Shown here: positions 15,046 through 23,283 of the stretch, piece by piece
How the letters are laid out: each line of letters opens with the position of its first letter
How positions within the stretch are numbered: position 1 is the first letter of the stretch
NCBI GenBank assembly: GCA_038521865.1
Contig: JBCBKO010000001.1
Location: 1-64,000, forward strand
Length of the DNA: 64,000 nt
From: CALBPI01 sp038521865
GTDB taxonomy: Bacteria; Pseudomonadota; Gammaproteobacteria; Steroidobacterales; Woeseiaceae
Direction of reading: 5' to 3'
Made by a program: the position numbers and the translations under genes
Notes under the pieces: generated by a model
What the model saw: only the letters and a program-made list of their open reading frames with translations
What the model was told of the DNA's origin: nothing
Databases searched by the model: none

Positions 15046-15393
15046 ATGCAGGTTCACTATCTGGAAGTAGTCACGGCCGACGTTGAAGGCGCGTGCGAAA
15101 AATACAGCGCGGCCACGGGGGTGGCGTTCGGGGAAGCGGATCCGGGGCTCGGCGGTGCGCGCACCGCACCAATGGCCGACGGCGGCATGATGGGCATTCG
15201 AGCGCCGATGCACGACGGTGAAAAAGCAGTCACACGTGCCTATCTCAAAGTTGACGATATCGCGGGGGCAGTCGATGCAGTCGAGAAGGCGGGTGGCATG
15301 ATCGCCGTGCCGCCGATGGACATCCCGAATCACGGCAAGTGCGCGATCTTCATGATGGACGGGATCGAAGCCGGTCTGTGGGAGGTGTTATGA
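15046..15393 (+). CDS. VOC family protein (glyoxalase fold)
   Basis: 115 residues from ATG 15046. One VOC unit: N-terminal HYLEVVTADVEGACEKYSAA, middle YLKVDDIAGAVDAVEKAGG and C-terminal FMMDGIEAGLWEVL with the metal-ligand glutamate near the end. Enzyme activity is not predictable. Its stop overlaps the ATG of a DUF1428 gene, a pairing that suggests joint expression. Confidence 0.85.
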   Translation: MQVHYLEVVTADVEGACEKYSAATGVAFGEADPGLGGARTAPMADGGMMGIRAPMHDGEKAVTRAYLKVDDIAGAVDAVEKAGGMIAVPPMDIPNHGKCAIFMMDGIEAGLWEVL

Positions 15394-15758
15394 GCTACAT
15401 CGACGGATTTGTACTGGCGGTACCGATTGCAAACAAGGACGCATTCATCAAGTACGCGCAAACGGTGGATACGGTCTTCACGGATCTCGGTGCAACGCGC
15501 GTTGTCGAGTGCTGGGCAGATGATGTGAAAGATGGTGAGGCTACTGATTTTCGGAAAGCCGTAAAGGCGACCGAAGAGGAAACCGTCGTATTCTCCTGGA
15601 TTGAGTGGCCGGATAAAAAGACCCGCGATGCGGCGATGGAGGCCATGATGTCCGAGGATTTCTCGGATGAGCGCATGGATATGGAAAAGCATCCGATGCC
15701 CCTTGACGGGAAGCGACTGATCTATGGCGGCTTCCGACCGATAGTCGAGCTGAGCTAG
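15390..15758 (+). CDS. DUF1428 family protein
   Basis: 122 residues from ATG 15390, overlapping the previous stop and preceded by ggagg. The start MSYIDGFVLAVPIANKDAF and the C-terminal PLDGKRLIYGGFRPIVEL are diagnostic for DUF1428, a dimeric ferredoxin-like fold family. Reaction unknown. Confidence 0.9.
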   Translation: MSYIDGFVLAVPIANKDAFIKYAQTVDTVFTDLGATRVVECWADDVKDGEATDFRKAVKATEEETVVFSWIEWPDKKTRDAAMEAMMSEDFSDERMDMEKHPMPLDGKRLIYGGFRPIVELS

Positions 15759-15790
15759 GTTTTATCGCTCAGAGTGTTGGGAGCAGGCGC

Positions 15791-16261
15791 GTGTCCATTC
15801 ATACCCGAATCGATGATTTGAGTGCGCTCGAGTCGCGAGAGATTGTCGCGGAGCATCTTGCCGCCATGCAGGGCAATTCGCCGAAGGACAGTGTCTTTGC
15901 TCTCGCGATAGACGGGCTTCGTGAGCCGGATGTTACGTTTTGGACCGCATGGCATGGAGATGCACTGTGCGGCTGCGGTGCGCTTAAGGCGTTGGATGCG
16001 ACCAGTGGCGAGATCAAGACGATGCGCACGCGCGAGGCGTTTCTACGCCAAGGCGTGGCCAGCGTCGTCTTCGATGCGATTCAAGCCGAAGCGCGCAAGC
16101 GCGGTTACGAGAATCTGTTCCTGGAGACTGGGACAGGCGCTGCGTTTGAAGCGGCACACCAGTTCTACTTGCGGCGTGGTTTTGACTGGTGCGGTGCGTT
16201 TGCCGATTATCCCGACACAGACTTTAACGTCTTCATGATAAAGACGCTGCGGGACCACTAA
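15791..16261 (+). CDS. GNAT family N-acetyltransferase
   Basis: 156 residues from GTG 15791. The acetyl-CoA binding pyrophosphate loop is seen as FLRQGVASVVFDAI (about residues 84-97), with IKTMRTR before it and LFLETGTGAAFEAAHQFYLR after it, as in PhnO/YsnE-type acetyltransferases. Substrate is unknown, probably a small amine. Confidence 0.88.
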   Translation: MSIHTRIDDLSALESREIVAEHLAAMQGNSPKDSVFALAIDGLREPDVTFWTAWHGDALCGCGALKALDATSGEIKTMRTREAFLRQGVASVVFDAIQAEARKRGYENLFLETGTGAAFEAAHQFYLRRGFDWCGAFADYPDTDFNVFMIKTLRDH

Positions 16262-16265
16262 ACTG

Positions 16266-16682
16266 ATGCATCCATTACTGCCGCCGACTTTCGTATTGCT
16301 GGGACTGACGTTCGCTGTCTGGATACTGCTGTATCTCCGGCGAGTCCGGGAGATGAAAGCAAAGCGTATTCATCCACAAAAGGTTGCTTCGCGTGCCGAT
16401 GCACAACGCCTTCTGGAGGATACGTCGGCATCAAACAATTTCCAGAACTTGCTGGAGATGCCGTTGCTCTACTACGCATTGGTCGCGTTGGTCATCGCGA
16501 CCGACACCGCGCCCGGCATCATTAGGCTGCTTGCCTGGGCGTTCGTCGCGTTGCGGATCGTACATAGCGTGATCCACGTGACCTACAACACCGTGCTGCA
16601 TCGGTTCTGGGTGTATTTCGTCAGCAGTGTGATGCTGTGGTCGGCCTGGGGTGTTTTCGTATGGCGTCAGCTAGGCCTGTGA
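16266..16682 (+). CDS. MAPEG family membrane protein
   Basis: 138 residues from ATG 16266. Four hydrophobic segments; the characteristic motif EDTSASNNFQNLLEMPLLYY (about residues 51-70) and ALRIVHSVIHVTYN (about 95-108) match MAPEG proteins, which in eukaryotes include glutathione-dependent leukotriene synthases. The bacterial role is uncertain. Its stop overlaps the next ATG by one base. Confidence 0.88.
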   Translation: MHPLLPPTFVLLGLTFAVWILLYLRRVREMKAKRIHPQKVASRADAQRLLEDTSASNNFQNLLEMPLLYYALVALVIATDTAPGIIRLLAWAFVALRIVHSVIHVTYNTVLHRFWVYFVSSVMLWSAWGVFVWRQLGL

Positions 16683-17044
16683 TGCGTTCCGGCTTTGTGG
16701 TTCTCGCGGCCGTCACAGCGCTGGTCGGCTGTGTTTCACCTCCCGAGAAGCGTGTTCGTGTCGAGGCTCGCAAGCAATCGCCGGAGGAGCTGCAAGTACC
16801 GCTGATGCGCATTGAACTGCCTAGCGATTCGCAATGGCTGGTGGGTGGGCAGATTGTCGGCGCCGATGGTTTGGCTGAACGCGCAACGGCACATATGTCG
16901 GAAGCCGTGGCGCTGGGTTTTCAGCCCAAAGAGGTGCCGTTCGTGATCGCTGCCGATCAAGAAATCCTGGAAACGACAATTCTTGAGGTGATGTTCGTGT
17001 TGCAACGCTCGGGTGTCACGAACGTCGCATTCGAGATATTGTAA
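16682..17044 (+). CDS. Lipoprotein with ExbD/TolR-like C terminus
   Basis: 120 residues from ATG 16682, overlapping the MAPEG stop codon. Signal peptide with lipobox LVGC at residues 14-17. The C-terminal part (VPFVIAADQEILETTILEVM, then LQRSGVTNVAFEIL) resembles the periplasmic domain of ExbD/TolR proteins, here anchored by lipid rather than by a membrane helix. Function unknown; the resemblance is by eye only. Confidence 0.6.
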   Translation: MRSGFVVLAAVTALVGCVSPPEKRVRVEARKQSPEELQVPLMRIELPSDSQWLVGGQIVGADGLAERATAHMSEAVALGFQPKEVPFVIAADQEILETTILEVMFVLQRSGVTNVAFEIL

Positions 17045-17049
17045 GTATC

Positions 17050-17352
17050 ATGACAACGACACCGCGCATCGACAAGCCACTACACCGCTCCTTCGTGGTG
17101 CTTACGCTCTTGACGCTTGCCGTGTTGCTGGTGCCGTTGGTGGCCATGCAGTACACGACCGAGGTCAATTGGCAGCTGGGTGACTTCGTCGCGTTTGGCG
17201 TTTTGTTTTTTGCTGCTGGGAGCTGCGGCCTGTTCGTGCTTCGCCGGTTTGCCGGGCGCCAGAAGATCGTTCTGTTCGCGCTCGCCATGAGTGCTTTCGT
17301 CTTGCTGTGGGCCGAGCTTGCCGTCGGGGTATTCACCTCTCTTGGTAGCTGA
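17050..17352 (+). CDS. Small membrane protein
   Basis: 100 residues from ATG 17050, 5 bp after the preceding gene. Three hydrophobic segments (about 14-34, 44-64, 71-96). No family recognised. Probably part of the same transcript as the MAPEG and lipoprotein genes. Confidence 0.6.
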   Translation: MTTTPRIDKPLHRSFVVLTLLTLAVLLVPLVAMQYTTEVNWQLGDFVAFGVLFFAAGSCGLFVLRRFAGRQKIVLFALAMSAFVLLWAELAVGVFTSLGS

Positions 17353-17683
17353 GCTCGAACATCTGTTTATCTACGGTACGCTCGCCCCCGGGCGACCCAA
17401 CCACCACGTGATGAGTGGTATCGAGGGTGACTGGGTGGAAGCGTCGATGCGGGGCCGTTTGGTTGAAGACGGTTGGGGTGCCGAGCTCGGCTATCCAGCG
17501 ATTATTCCTTCGGATGATGGGCCTGAAGTTTCAGGTTTCGTATTCAGCTCTCGTCAATTGGTCGAGCACTGGGCGAGATTGGATGCCTTCGAGGGCGACG
17601 CTTATGAGCGTGTGTTGATAAAAGCAACTACGATCGCGGGTGATGTCGTCGAGGCGTTTGTGTACGCACTGAAGGCTCGTTAA
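17342..17683 (+). CDS. Gamma-glutamylcyclotransferase-like (AIG2 fold) protein
   Basis: 113 residues from TTG 17342, overlapping the previous gene by 11 bp. The fold signature FIYGTLAPGRPNHHV (about residues 8-22) with the YGTL motif, and the catalytic-type acid in LDAFEGDAYERV (about 80-91), match the GGCT/AIG2 family, which releases 5-oxoproline from gamma-glutamyl compounds. The start is uncertain because the ribosome-binding sequence is weak. Confidence 0.8.
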   Translation: MVAELEHLFIYGTLAPGRPNHHVMSGIEGDWVEASMRGRLVEDGWGAELGYPAIIPSDDGPEVSGFVFSSRQLVEHWARLDAFEGDAYERVLIKATTIAGDVVEAFVYALKAR

Positions 17684-17744
17684 GCACGCCCGATCGTGTA
17701 TCGTTTAGCAACCGGTAGGGGTGCCGGGATAGTGGGGATTTTTC

Positions 17745-18092
17745 ATGGCAGCACCGATCGTGTTTTTTGATATTGCGGGCGATAACACCGACGCTCTGCA
17801 GTCGTTTTATGCTTCCGTCTTCGATTGGCAGTTCGATGCGCACGGGCAATTTTCTGTGCCGGTTATGGCGCCAATCGACGCGGCGATTCGCCAGGACCAT
17901 GCAGAGAAGCGATTGTATATTGGGGTCGCCGATGTCACTGAAACCATGGGTCTGGTGGAGGCGGCGGGCGGCTCTATCGATCAACCGAGGTTTGAAGTGC
18001 CCGGGATGGTCGTTTTGGGTTTGTTCAGAGATCCCGCCGGCAATCCGATGGGGCTCGTTGAGATGGACGGCAATCAACCGCGCATCCCGTAA
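17745..18092 (+). CDS. VOC family protein
   Basis: 115 residues from ATG 17745. VOC fold with FFDIAGDNTDALQSFYASVF (residues about 6-25) and FRDPAGNPMGLVEMDGN near the end. It lies next to a second VOC gene, 18 bp downstream; the two are distinct in sequence. Possible roles are isomerase, dioxygenase or resistance binding protein, none decidable. Confidence 0.85.
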   Translation: MAAPIVFFDIAGDNTDALQSFYASVFDWQFDAHGQFSVPVMAPIDAAIRQDHAEKRLYIGVADVTETMGLVEAAGGSIDQPRFEVPGMVVLGLFRDPAGNPMGLVEMDGNQPRIP

Positions 18093-18110
18093 CGCGCTGG
18101 AGGTAAGCTC

Positions 18111-18518
18111 ATGCAACCACGAATGAGTATGATCACGCTGGGCGTCAAAGACCTTGAAGTCTCGATAGGTTTTTATCAGCACCTCGGTTTCCCGCGTGAG
18201 GGCGATGAAGAAAACGTCGCCTTCTTCCGGCTCAACGGAACGTGGCTAGGGCTCTATGGTCGAGAGGCGTTGGCGGAAGATGCGAATGTTTCGTCGGAAG
18301 GGTCGGGTTTCGGTGGATTTGCGATTGCGCATAACGTCATGAGCGAGGCGGAAGTCGACGCGGTCATGCAAGAAGCGGTGGCGGCCGGCGCCACTATTGC
18401 CAAGCCACCGCAGAAGGTGTTCTGGGGTGGCTATAGCGGCTACTTCAAAGACCCGGATGGTCACTTGTGGGAGGTTGCGTACAACCCGTTCTCGTGGATT
18501 GGTCCTAAAGACGAATGA
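18111..18518 (+). CDS. VOC family protein
   Basis: 135 residues from ATG 18111. Start MITLGVKDLEVSIGFYQHLG and the end YFKDPDGHLWEVAYNP are the standard first and last strands of a VOC domain, with Glu of WEVAYNP as probable metal ligand. Its stop overlaps the ATG of the next gene by 4 bp. Confidence 0.88.
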   Translation: MQPRMSMITLGVKDLEVSIGFYQHLGFPREGDEENVAFFRLNGTWLGLYGREALAEDANVSSEGSGFGGFAIAHNVMSEAEVDAVMQEAVAAGATIAKPPQKVFWGGYSGYFKDPDGHLWEVAYNPFSWIGPKDE

Positions 18519-19027
18519 AGCTCGTAATCACAAAGGGTTCGCAAACCGATCTGGTTGAAGTGGTGCATGCCGATGGGGCTCGCGACTGTAGTGAGTTTCC
18601 CAAGAAAGGTGTCGTGCCGCACGATGCTGTGCACTGGATTGTCGAACAGGAAACAGGCATGAAGGCCGGTTTTTGGGGCACCGTATTTGGCGGTATGAAA
18701 ATCGATGCGGTGTCGGCGCTTTCCAAGGCAGGTGGGCATGCAAGTTCCAAACGCGCGACGGTCCCGGACGATTCGATTGTCGAGCTTGTACAGGCGGAGC
18801 GACTCGTCGAGTGTTTCGAGGCAGATATGTGGAGTACACCTAGCGACGCAGCAGTTTTTCGAGAGGTGTTGGCGGCCGCGTGTTCGCAGTCGCACGTTCC
18901 GGCGCCTGCTGTCCCAGATCAGATCATCTTGAGTATCCGGCAAATGCTGTCTCGCCTGCGCGAGGAATGGGCGCATACCGGTGTTGGTGAGAGCGTCAGC
19001 GTCGGTGAGTGGTCGACATCTAGTTAG
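18515..19027 (+). CDS. Conserved hypothetical protein
   Basis: 170 residues from ATG 18515, overlapping the VOC stop. Soluble, with a first half containing KGVVPHDAVHWIVEQETGM (about residues 30-48) and a helical second half. I do not recognise a domain. The coupling to the VOC gene is the only clue to a role. Confidence 0.65.
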   Translation: MKLVITKGSQTDLVEVVHADGARDCSEFPKKGVVPHDAVHWIVEQETGMKAGFWGTVFGGMKIDAVSALSKAGGHASSKRATVPDDSIVELVQAERLVECFEADMWSTPSDAAVFREVLAAACSQSHVPAPAVPDQIILSIRQMLSRLREEWAHTGVGESVSVGEWSTSS

Positions 19028-19074
19028 TTGTAGCTGTCGAATGCATTCGCAGGAAGAATTTCGGAGATGATTGC

Positions 19075-19623
19075 GTGAGCAAATTTCAATCGTTGGTTTC
19101 TGTCATGGTTGCCGTTGCTGGTCTTTCGGGCTGCGCCAGTACCGCTGATCTTGGTCCGATTCGCACCGAGCAAAACGTCGATCTGGAACGGTTTATGGGT
19201 GACTGGTATGTGATTGCTGCGATCCCGACGTTCATCGAGAAAAAAGCGTACAACGCCATCGAAAGCTACGAGCTCCGAGAGCCGGGCATCATCGATACCA
19301 CGTTCTCTTTCCGAAAAGGTGGATTCGATGGCAAGGTCAAAGAATATACGCCCGTGGGGTTTGTTCGTGACGATGGTTCCAACGCGATTTGGGGTATGCG
19401 TTTCGTGTGGCCTTTCAAGGCGGAGTACCGCATTGTTTACCTGGACGCGGATTACACCCAAACGGTAATTGGGCGAACCAAGCGTGATTACGTTTGGATC
19501 ATGTCGCGCACGCCGGAAATGCCACCGCGAGACTATGAAGCGATCAAGGCAATGCTGATTAAAGAGGGTTACGACCTCAGCAAGCTTCGCGTAGTGCCGC
19601 ACCGCTACGACGACGATCAGTGA
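19075..19623 (+). CDS. blc: Blc-type bacterial lipocalin (lipoprotein)
   Basis: 182 residues from GTG 19075. Signal peptide with lipobox LSGC (residues 18-21). The lipocalin motif 1, LERFMGDWYVIAAIP (about 40-54), is followed by eight-strand barrel segments and the motif-3 region IMSRTPEMPPRDYEAI. Blc proteins sit in the outer membrane and bind fatty acids or lysophospholipids during envelope stress. Followed 1 bp later by a DUF6265 gene. Confidence 0.92.
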   Translation: MSKFQSLVSVMVAVAGLSGCASTADLGPIRTEQNVDLERFMGDWYVIAAIPTFIEKKAYNAIESYELREPGIIDTTFSFRKGGFDGKVKEYTPVGFVRDDGSNAIWGMRFVWPFKAEYRIVYLDADYTQTVIGRTKRDYVWIMSRTPEMPPRDYEAIKAMLIKEGYDLSKLRVVPHRYDDDQ

Positions 19624-19624
19624 G

Positions 19625-20134
19625 ATGACTAAGCGTCTCTTCATTGCGGCCGTGGTGTGTTGTGTCGCACTCACGGGCCGCGCGGAACAGGACGCAAGCG
19701 AGTCAACTCAAATCTCCATGATCAGCTGGTTACTGGGTAACTGGCAGCAGGAACGCGAGGAAACGATACGAACCGAGTCGTGGGAAACCGTGGCACCCGG
19801 TATCTATCGGGGGCTCGGTCAGTCGTTGTTGAAGAAAGACGGCAGTGTACGCTTCTCCGAAGCGTTGCTCATCTATGAAGCGTCGGGCAGCGTCACCTAC
19901 CTGGCGAGTGTCCCGGAGAACAAGTTGCCGGTGCCGTTCGGGATGGTCAGCGCCTCAAGCAAACATGCCGTGTTCGAGAACCTCGGCCATGACTTTCCGA
20001 AACGGTTGGATTACCGTCTGACGTCATGGTGCGAACTGCGGGTGAGCGTCAGTGATGCCGGAGATGAAGGGTTCACTCTGACATTCGCGCGCATTAGCGA
20101 TGACTGTAATTCAGAACTGGAAGCGAAACCCTAG
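19625..20134 (+). CDS. DUF6265-like secreted protein
   Basis: 169 residues from ATG 19625. Signal peptide ending near TGRAEQ. The mature domain begins WLLGNWQQEREETIRTESW (about residues 35-53), then YLASVPENKLPVPFGM, with the beta-rich pattern of DUF6265/lipocalin-like proteins. Its last 24 bp overlap tail-to-tail with the beta-barrel gene on the other strand. Confidence 0.75.
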   Translation: MTKRLFIAAVVCCVALTGRAEQDASESTQISMISWLLGNWQQEREETIRTESWETVAPGIYRGLGQSLLKKDGSVRFSEALLIYEASGSVTYLASVPENKLPVPFGMVSASSKHAVFENLGHDFPKRLDYRLTSWCELRVSVSDAGDEGFTLTFARISDDCNSELEAKP

Positions 20135-20668
20135 GGTTGTGAGTGTGCCCGCTTCGCGGCGTTGACCGTCGTACCAACGGTGATCAAAGCGTGCGCTCCA
20201 GTTCTTGCTCAAGCGGTAATCGGCACCAAATCCATACGCATCAGCACTGCCGTCAAAAATCAAGATATTGAAATTCTGGTTGGGGTCAACGTCAGCGTCG
20301 TATGAGAAGCTCCCCCAGGTTGCGTGCAGCAGTAATCGGTCATTCACCGGCAGATAGCCGCGTGCATACACGCCAATGCCATTGATCTCGATCGTCGTAT
20401 CGGTGCCGTTGAAGAAATCGGTGTCTTCGCCGAACGTGGCGATGTTCATGCCAAGCGCAACGTACTCGAAGAAACGCCACTCAATGTCGAGGTTCCAACC
20501 GATATCACCGCCGTCGAATTCATCACCGGGGCCGTCAACGTCTTCGATGGTGGAGGGACCAAATCCGAGTGAGAAAGCAAAGCCGGTTGGATTGGCTTCC
20601 TGCGCTGCAGCAGTTGCGGAAAGACTGAGCAGCAAAAAGAAAATCGTCAAACGCATTGGTCGTGCCAT
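20111..20668 (-). CDS. Outer-membrane beta-barrel protein
   Basis: 186 residues from ATG 20668, with ggggggag just upstream; the frame is open further but without signal peptide. Signal peptide ends near ATAAAQE. Glycine- and aromatic-rich strands, C-terminal aromatic ending (LGFRFQF), consistent with an 8-strand OMP_b-brl/OmpW-like barrel. It is convergent with the DUF6265 gene. Confidence 0.78.
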   Translation of the reverse strand: MARPMRLTIFFLLLSLSATAAAQEANPTGFAFSLGFGPSTIEDVDGPGDEFDGGDIGWNLDIEWRFFEYVALGMNIATFGEDTDFFNGTDTTIEINGIGVYARGYLPVNDRLLLHATWGSFSYDADVDPNQNFNILIFDGSADAYGFGADYRLSKNWSARFDHRWYDGQRREAGTLTTLGFRFQF

Positions 20669-20696
20669 CGAGTCTCCCCCCAGAGTACTTGCAACT

Positions 20697-21152
20697 TTAG
20701 TCCCGCTCTCGACGCCGCCGCACCGGCGATGGCGTTTCCTTGAATAGATCGCCAACCAGTGCGAATAGAAATGCGGTACTCGCGCCAAACAGGATAAAGC
20801 CACTCATCGCTTCAAATGTGCTCAGCAGCTGCCAGGCGGGCGTGAGTACGATGTCACCATAGCCGACTGTTGTCGCTGTTGCCACGGAGAAATACAGTGC
20901 GCGTGTGAGACTCTCGAACTCTCCGAGTGCCATGTACAGGAGTGCCCACGACCATACTTCAATGGTGTGCAGGAAGATGATGCCGAGTACTGCGGCGACG
21001 ATTAGAATAAAGGTGCCCGGAAGATGCGTGAACTGACGCTCGATCCTCGGCGTTATGCGATTGAGCCAATCGAGCAGTACGACCAACCCGCCAATATGAA
21101 ACATCACGCATGCGACCGTGACGATTGTCCCAAGTGTGAGTTGTGTAAACAC
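20697..21152 (-). CDS. Two-segment potassium-channel-like protein
   Basis: 151 residues from ATG 21152. Three to four hydrophobic segments; the pore helix and selectivity filter read YFSVATATTVGYGDIVL (about residues 88-104), with TVGYGD the canonical K+ filter. No RCK or cyclic-nucleotide domain follows, only a short basic tail. It would be a simple Ion_trans_2-type channel. Separate from its neighbours. Confidence 0.9.
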   Translation of the reverse strand: MFTQLTLGTIVTVACVMFHIGGLVVLLDWLNRITPRIERQFTHLPGTFILIVAAVLGIIFLHTIEVWSWALLYMALGEFESLTRALYFSVATATTVGYGDIVLTPAWQLLSTFEAMSGFILFGASTAFLFALVGDLFKETPSPVRRRRERD

Positions 21153-21253
21153 GGCTCACCCTTCCATATGTCCCAGTTGCAGTGTGGGAGAAATTCGCGA
21201 AGCGCGCAACTGCGGCGAGTCTTCACCGGGCTTTGCCGTCATAATGGCGTTCG

Positions 21254-21757
21254 ATGGGTTTGAAGATTCAAAAAACCGCGTTGCCGACGTTTTCGTTGTT
21301 GCGTGCTTATGAAACACGCGGCTACACGGATTGCTATTGCGTGATCGTCGATGACGGTATCTCGTTGGAGCGCTACCTTCGTGTTTTCTTTGGCACGCGA
21401 TTGTTTGCCATCGAGCGGCGGATCTTGATGTATGCAGCAGGCAAGCCATCGACTCAGGCCAATATTGATGCGCTGGCGGCTGGGACATCCGAGCAATTCG
21501 CAGCGTGGTCCGTAGAGCGGCGTGAAGATCGGCAGATCTTGCTATGTGACTTTACCGATAAGACCCGTTCTTGGTTGATGTGTGAGCCTCGGGGTGGCGC
21601 AACCTGTCTTTACTTTGGCTCTGCAGTAGTCGCGAGCGGTTCAGGTCAACGCGGACGGGTCCTGTTGCCGTGGTATATCCGCTTGACGTTCCCGTTCCAC
21701 AGGCTCTATTCGCGTTTGTTGTTGGGCGCGGCAGTGCGCAAACTCAATGACCTGTAA
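21254..21757 (+). CDS. Conserved hypothetical protein
   Basis: 167 residues from ATG 21254. Contains FSLLRAYETRGYTDCYC (about residues 13-29), LRVFFGTRLFAIERRIL and a second part with LLCDFTDKTRSWLMCEP and CLYFGSAVV. The layout recalls DUF2867-like proteins, but I cannot name the family with confidence. Soluble, apparently cytoplasmic. About 72 bp separate it from the next gene. Confidence 0.65.
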   Translation: MGLKIQKTALPTFSLLRAYETRGYTDCYCVIVDDGISLERYLRVFFGTRLFAIERRILMYAAGKPSTQANIDALAAGTSEQFAAWSVERREDRQILLCDFTDKTRSWLMCEPRGGATCLYFGSAVVASGSGQRGRVLLPWYIRLTFPFHRLYSRLLLGAAVRKLNDL

Positions 21758-21829
21758 TGAATTGGATTCGTTACCGGTCTTTGAGAGCATTCGTACAGAC
21801 TCACAATCAAAAAACGGAGGGACGACATC

Positions 21830-22588
21830 ATGACCGACCAACTCAAGAACATCACCGAACATCAGTGCGAGGCGCCGCCCGCCAAATACGATGATCTGTC
21901 CGCGTTGTTCCTGAACTGCACGCTAAACCGAACACCGGTGCTTTCGCATACCGAAGGTCTGATTGGTGTCGCAGATAGTATCTTCAAAGCCAATGGGGTG
22001 AAGACCGAGATCATTCGCCCGGTCGACTACGAGATTGCGGCGGGTCTTGGCAAAAACATGGCAGAAACCGATGAGTGGGCGCGGGACGATTGGCCCGAGC
22101 TGCAAGCCAAAGTCGATGCCTGCGACATCCTGATTGTCTGCACCTCGGTTTGGCTCGGCGAGAAAAGCTCGGTCTGTAATCGTGTGCTCGAGCGTATGTA
22201 TGGCTACACCCACGATTTCAACGAGAAGGGTCAGTATCGCGACTATGGAAAGGTCGGTGCGACACTGATCACAGGCAACGAAGATGGCGTAAAGCACTGC
22301 GCGATGAATATTCTGTTTTCGCTTTCGCATATCGGCTACACCGTGCCACCGCAGGCGGACGCGGGCTGGATGGGTGAGGCGGGTCCGGGTCCTTCTTATC
22401 GTGATGCGGGTTCCGGCGGACCGGAAAATGACTTCACTAACCGCAACACCACGTTCCTGGTTTGGAACTGTCTGCATCTGGCTCGTATGCTGAAAGATGC
22501 GGGCGGCATTCCCGCGCACGGTAACCAGCCGGAGGTTTGGGATGCAGGTTGTCACACGGATTTCCAAAGCCCTGAGCACAAACGCTGA
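21830..22588 (+). CDS. Flavodoxin-like NAD(P)H-dependent oxidoreductase
   Basis: 252 residues from ATG 21830 with aacggaggg upstream. The flavodoxin-type strand-loop (ALFLNCTLNRTPVLSHTE, about residues 24-41), the ILIVCTSVWLGEKSSVC segment (about 99-115) and the acidic middle match NADPH-dependent FMN reductase/flavodoxin families. Likely a cytoplasmic FMN enzyme reducing quinones or nitro-compounds; substrate unknown. Confidence 0.85.
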   Translation: MTDQLKNITEHQCEAPPAKYDDLSALFLNCTLNRTPVLSHTEGLIGVADSIFKANGVKTEIIRPVDYEIAAGLGKNMAETDEWARDDWPELQAKVDACDILIVCTSVWLGEKSSVCNRVLERMYGYTHDFNEKGQYRDYGKVGATLITGNEDGVKHCAMNILFSLSHIGYTVPPQADAGWMGEAGPGPSYRDAGSGGPENDFTNRNTTFLVWNCLHLARMLKDAGGIPAHGNQPEVWDAGCHTDFQSPEHKR

Positions 22589-22595
22589 ACTCATC

Positions 22596-22772
22596 ATGCG
22601 CCGTGTGTTGATTGCGTTGATCCTGTTTGCGGCTGGTGCAACGGGCGCATCAGCTGACTTCCAACCGAGCAATGCTGTCGCTGAACGGCTGCAGAAGAAG
22701 ATGGCCGAGGTGCGTCAGGAGTTCAGCGACGTTGAGCATGTGTCGACAAGCGCGCACCCGGCGGGGCGCTGA
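22596..22772 (+). CDS. Short secreted protein, probably truncated
   Basis: 58 residues from ATG 22596, 7 bp after the oxidoreductase. A clear signal peptide (MRRVLIALILFAAGATGASA) is followed by only about 38 mature residues. It ends abruptly and overlaps by 50 bp the 3' end of a short methyltransferase on the other strand. This looks like the surviving N terminus of a longer exported protein. I could not identify the family. Confidence 0.45.
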   Translation: MRRVLIALILFAAGATGASADFQPSNAVAERLQKKMAEVRQEFSDVEHVSTSAHPAGR

Positions 22773-23283
22773 TCTGTTCGCTGAGTTGTACTGCCGCCAT
22801 CCGAAATTCGTGACGAATCTTGCCCGCAAAGGACTGCGGGTCGATCCAGTCACGCCCCAGCATTATGGTGCCGCCGGGTTTCGTGAGGCGTAGCAGGTTC
22901 GCTAACAAAGCTTGCCAGTCGGCAATGAGATGCAGCATGTGCACGCAGAGCACCGCGTCGAATACCTGTGGTTTGAGCGGCAGGTGATCCAGATCGCAAC
23001 GCACGAGATGAAGTCGACCGGTTTCGCGATTGGATGCGGTATTCAGTGTCGAGAGCATTTCGGCAGAGAGGTCTGCCCCTACGACCTCACAGCCTGCCGC
23101 TAAGGCGGGCAGGGCAATGCGGCCTGTACCCACACCGGGTTCGAAGAGCAGCGCGCCTTCACCAATCTCGTTGGCGATCACACGACCGATTTCGGCAGAA
23201 ACGGCCGGTGGGTGACCACGGACCGCGTCGTAGTCGGTCGCGACGCGGCGGTCGAAGCTGAAGTCGAGACGCTGCTCAGGCAC
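22723..23283 (-). CDS. Class I SAM methyltransferase, C terminus probably lost
   Basis: 187 residues from GTG 23283, overlapping the 3' end of the upstream transporter gene by 8 bp. Motif I is LLFEPGVGTGRIALPA (about residues 45-60), motif II AGCEVVGADLSAEML, motif III KPGGTIMLGRDW. Related enzymes are usually about 250 residues; this one stops soon after the last core strand. The coupling to a PucC-type transporter suggests a common pathway. Substrate unknown. Confidence 0.75.
   Translation of the reverse strand: MPEQRLDFSFDRRVATDYDAVRGHPPAVSAEIGRVIANEIGEGALLFEPGVGTGRIALPALAAGCEVVGADLSAEMLSTLNTASNRETGRLHLVRCDLDHLPLKPQVFDAVLCVHMLHLIADWQALLANLLRLTKPGGTIMLGRDWIDPQSFAGKIRHEFRMAAVQLSEQISAPPGARLSTHAQRR

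Noticed and set aside
19024..19674. A long - strand frame opposite the lipocalin
   Set aside because: It is 216 codons long but fully antisense to a well-supported Blc-type lipocalin with lipobox and family motifs; its own sequence has no recognisable domain.
21923..22672. A 249-codon - strand frame opposite the flavodoxin-like gene
   Set aside because: It mirrors the codon pattern of the + strand oxidoreductase, which has clear flavodoxin motifs and a good ribosome-binding site.
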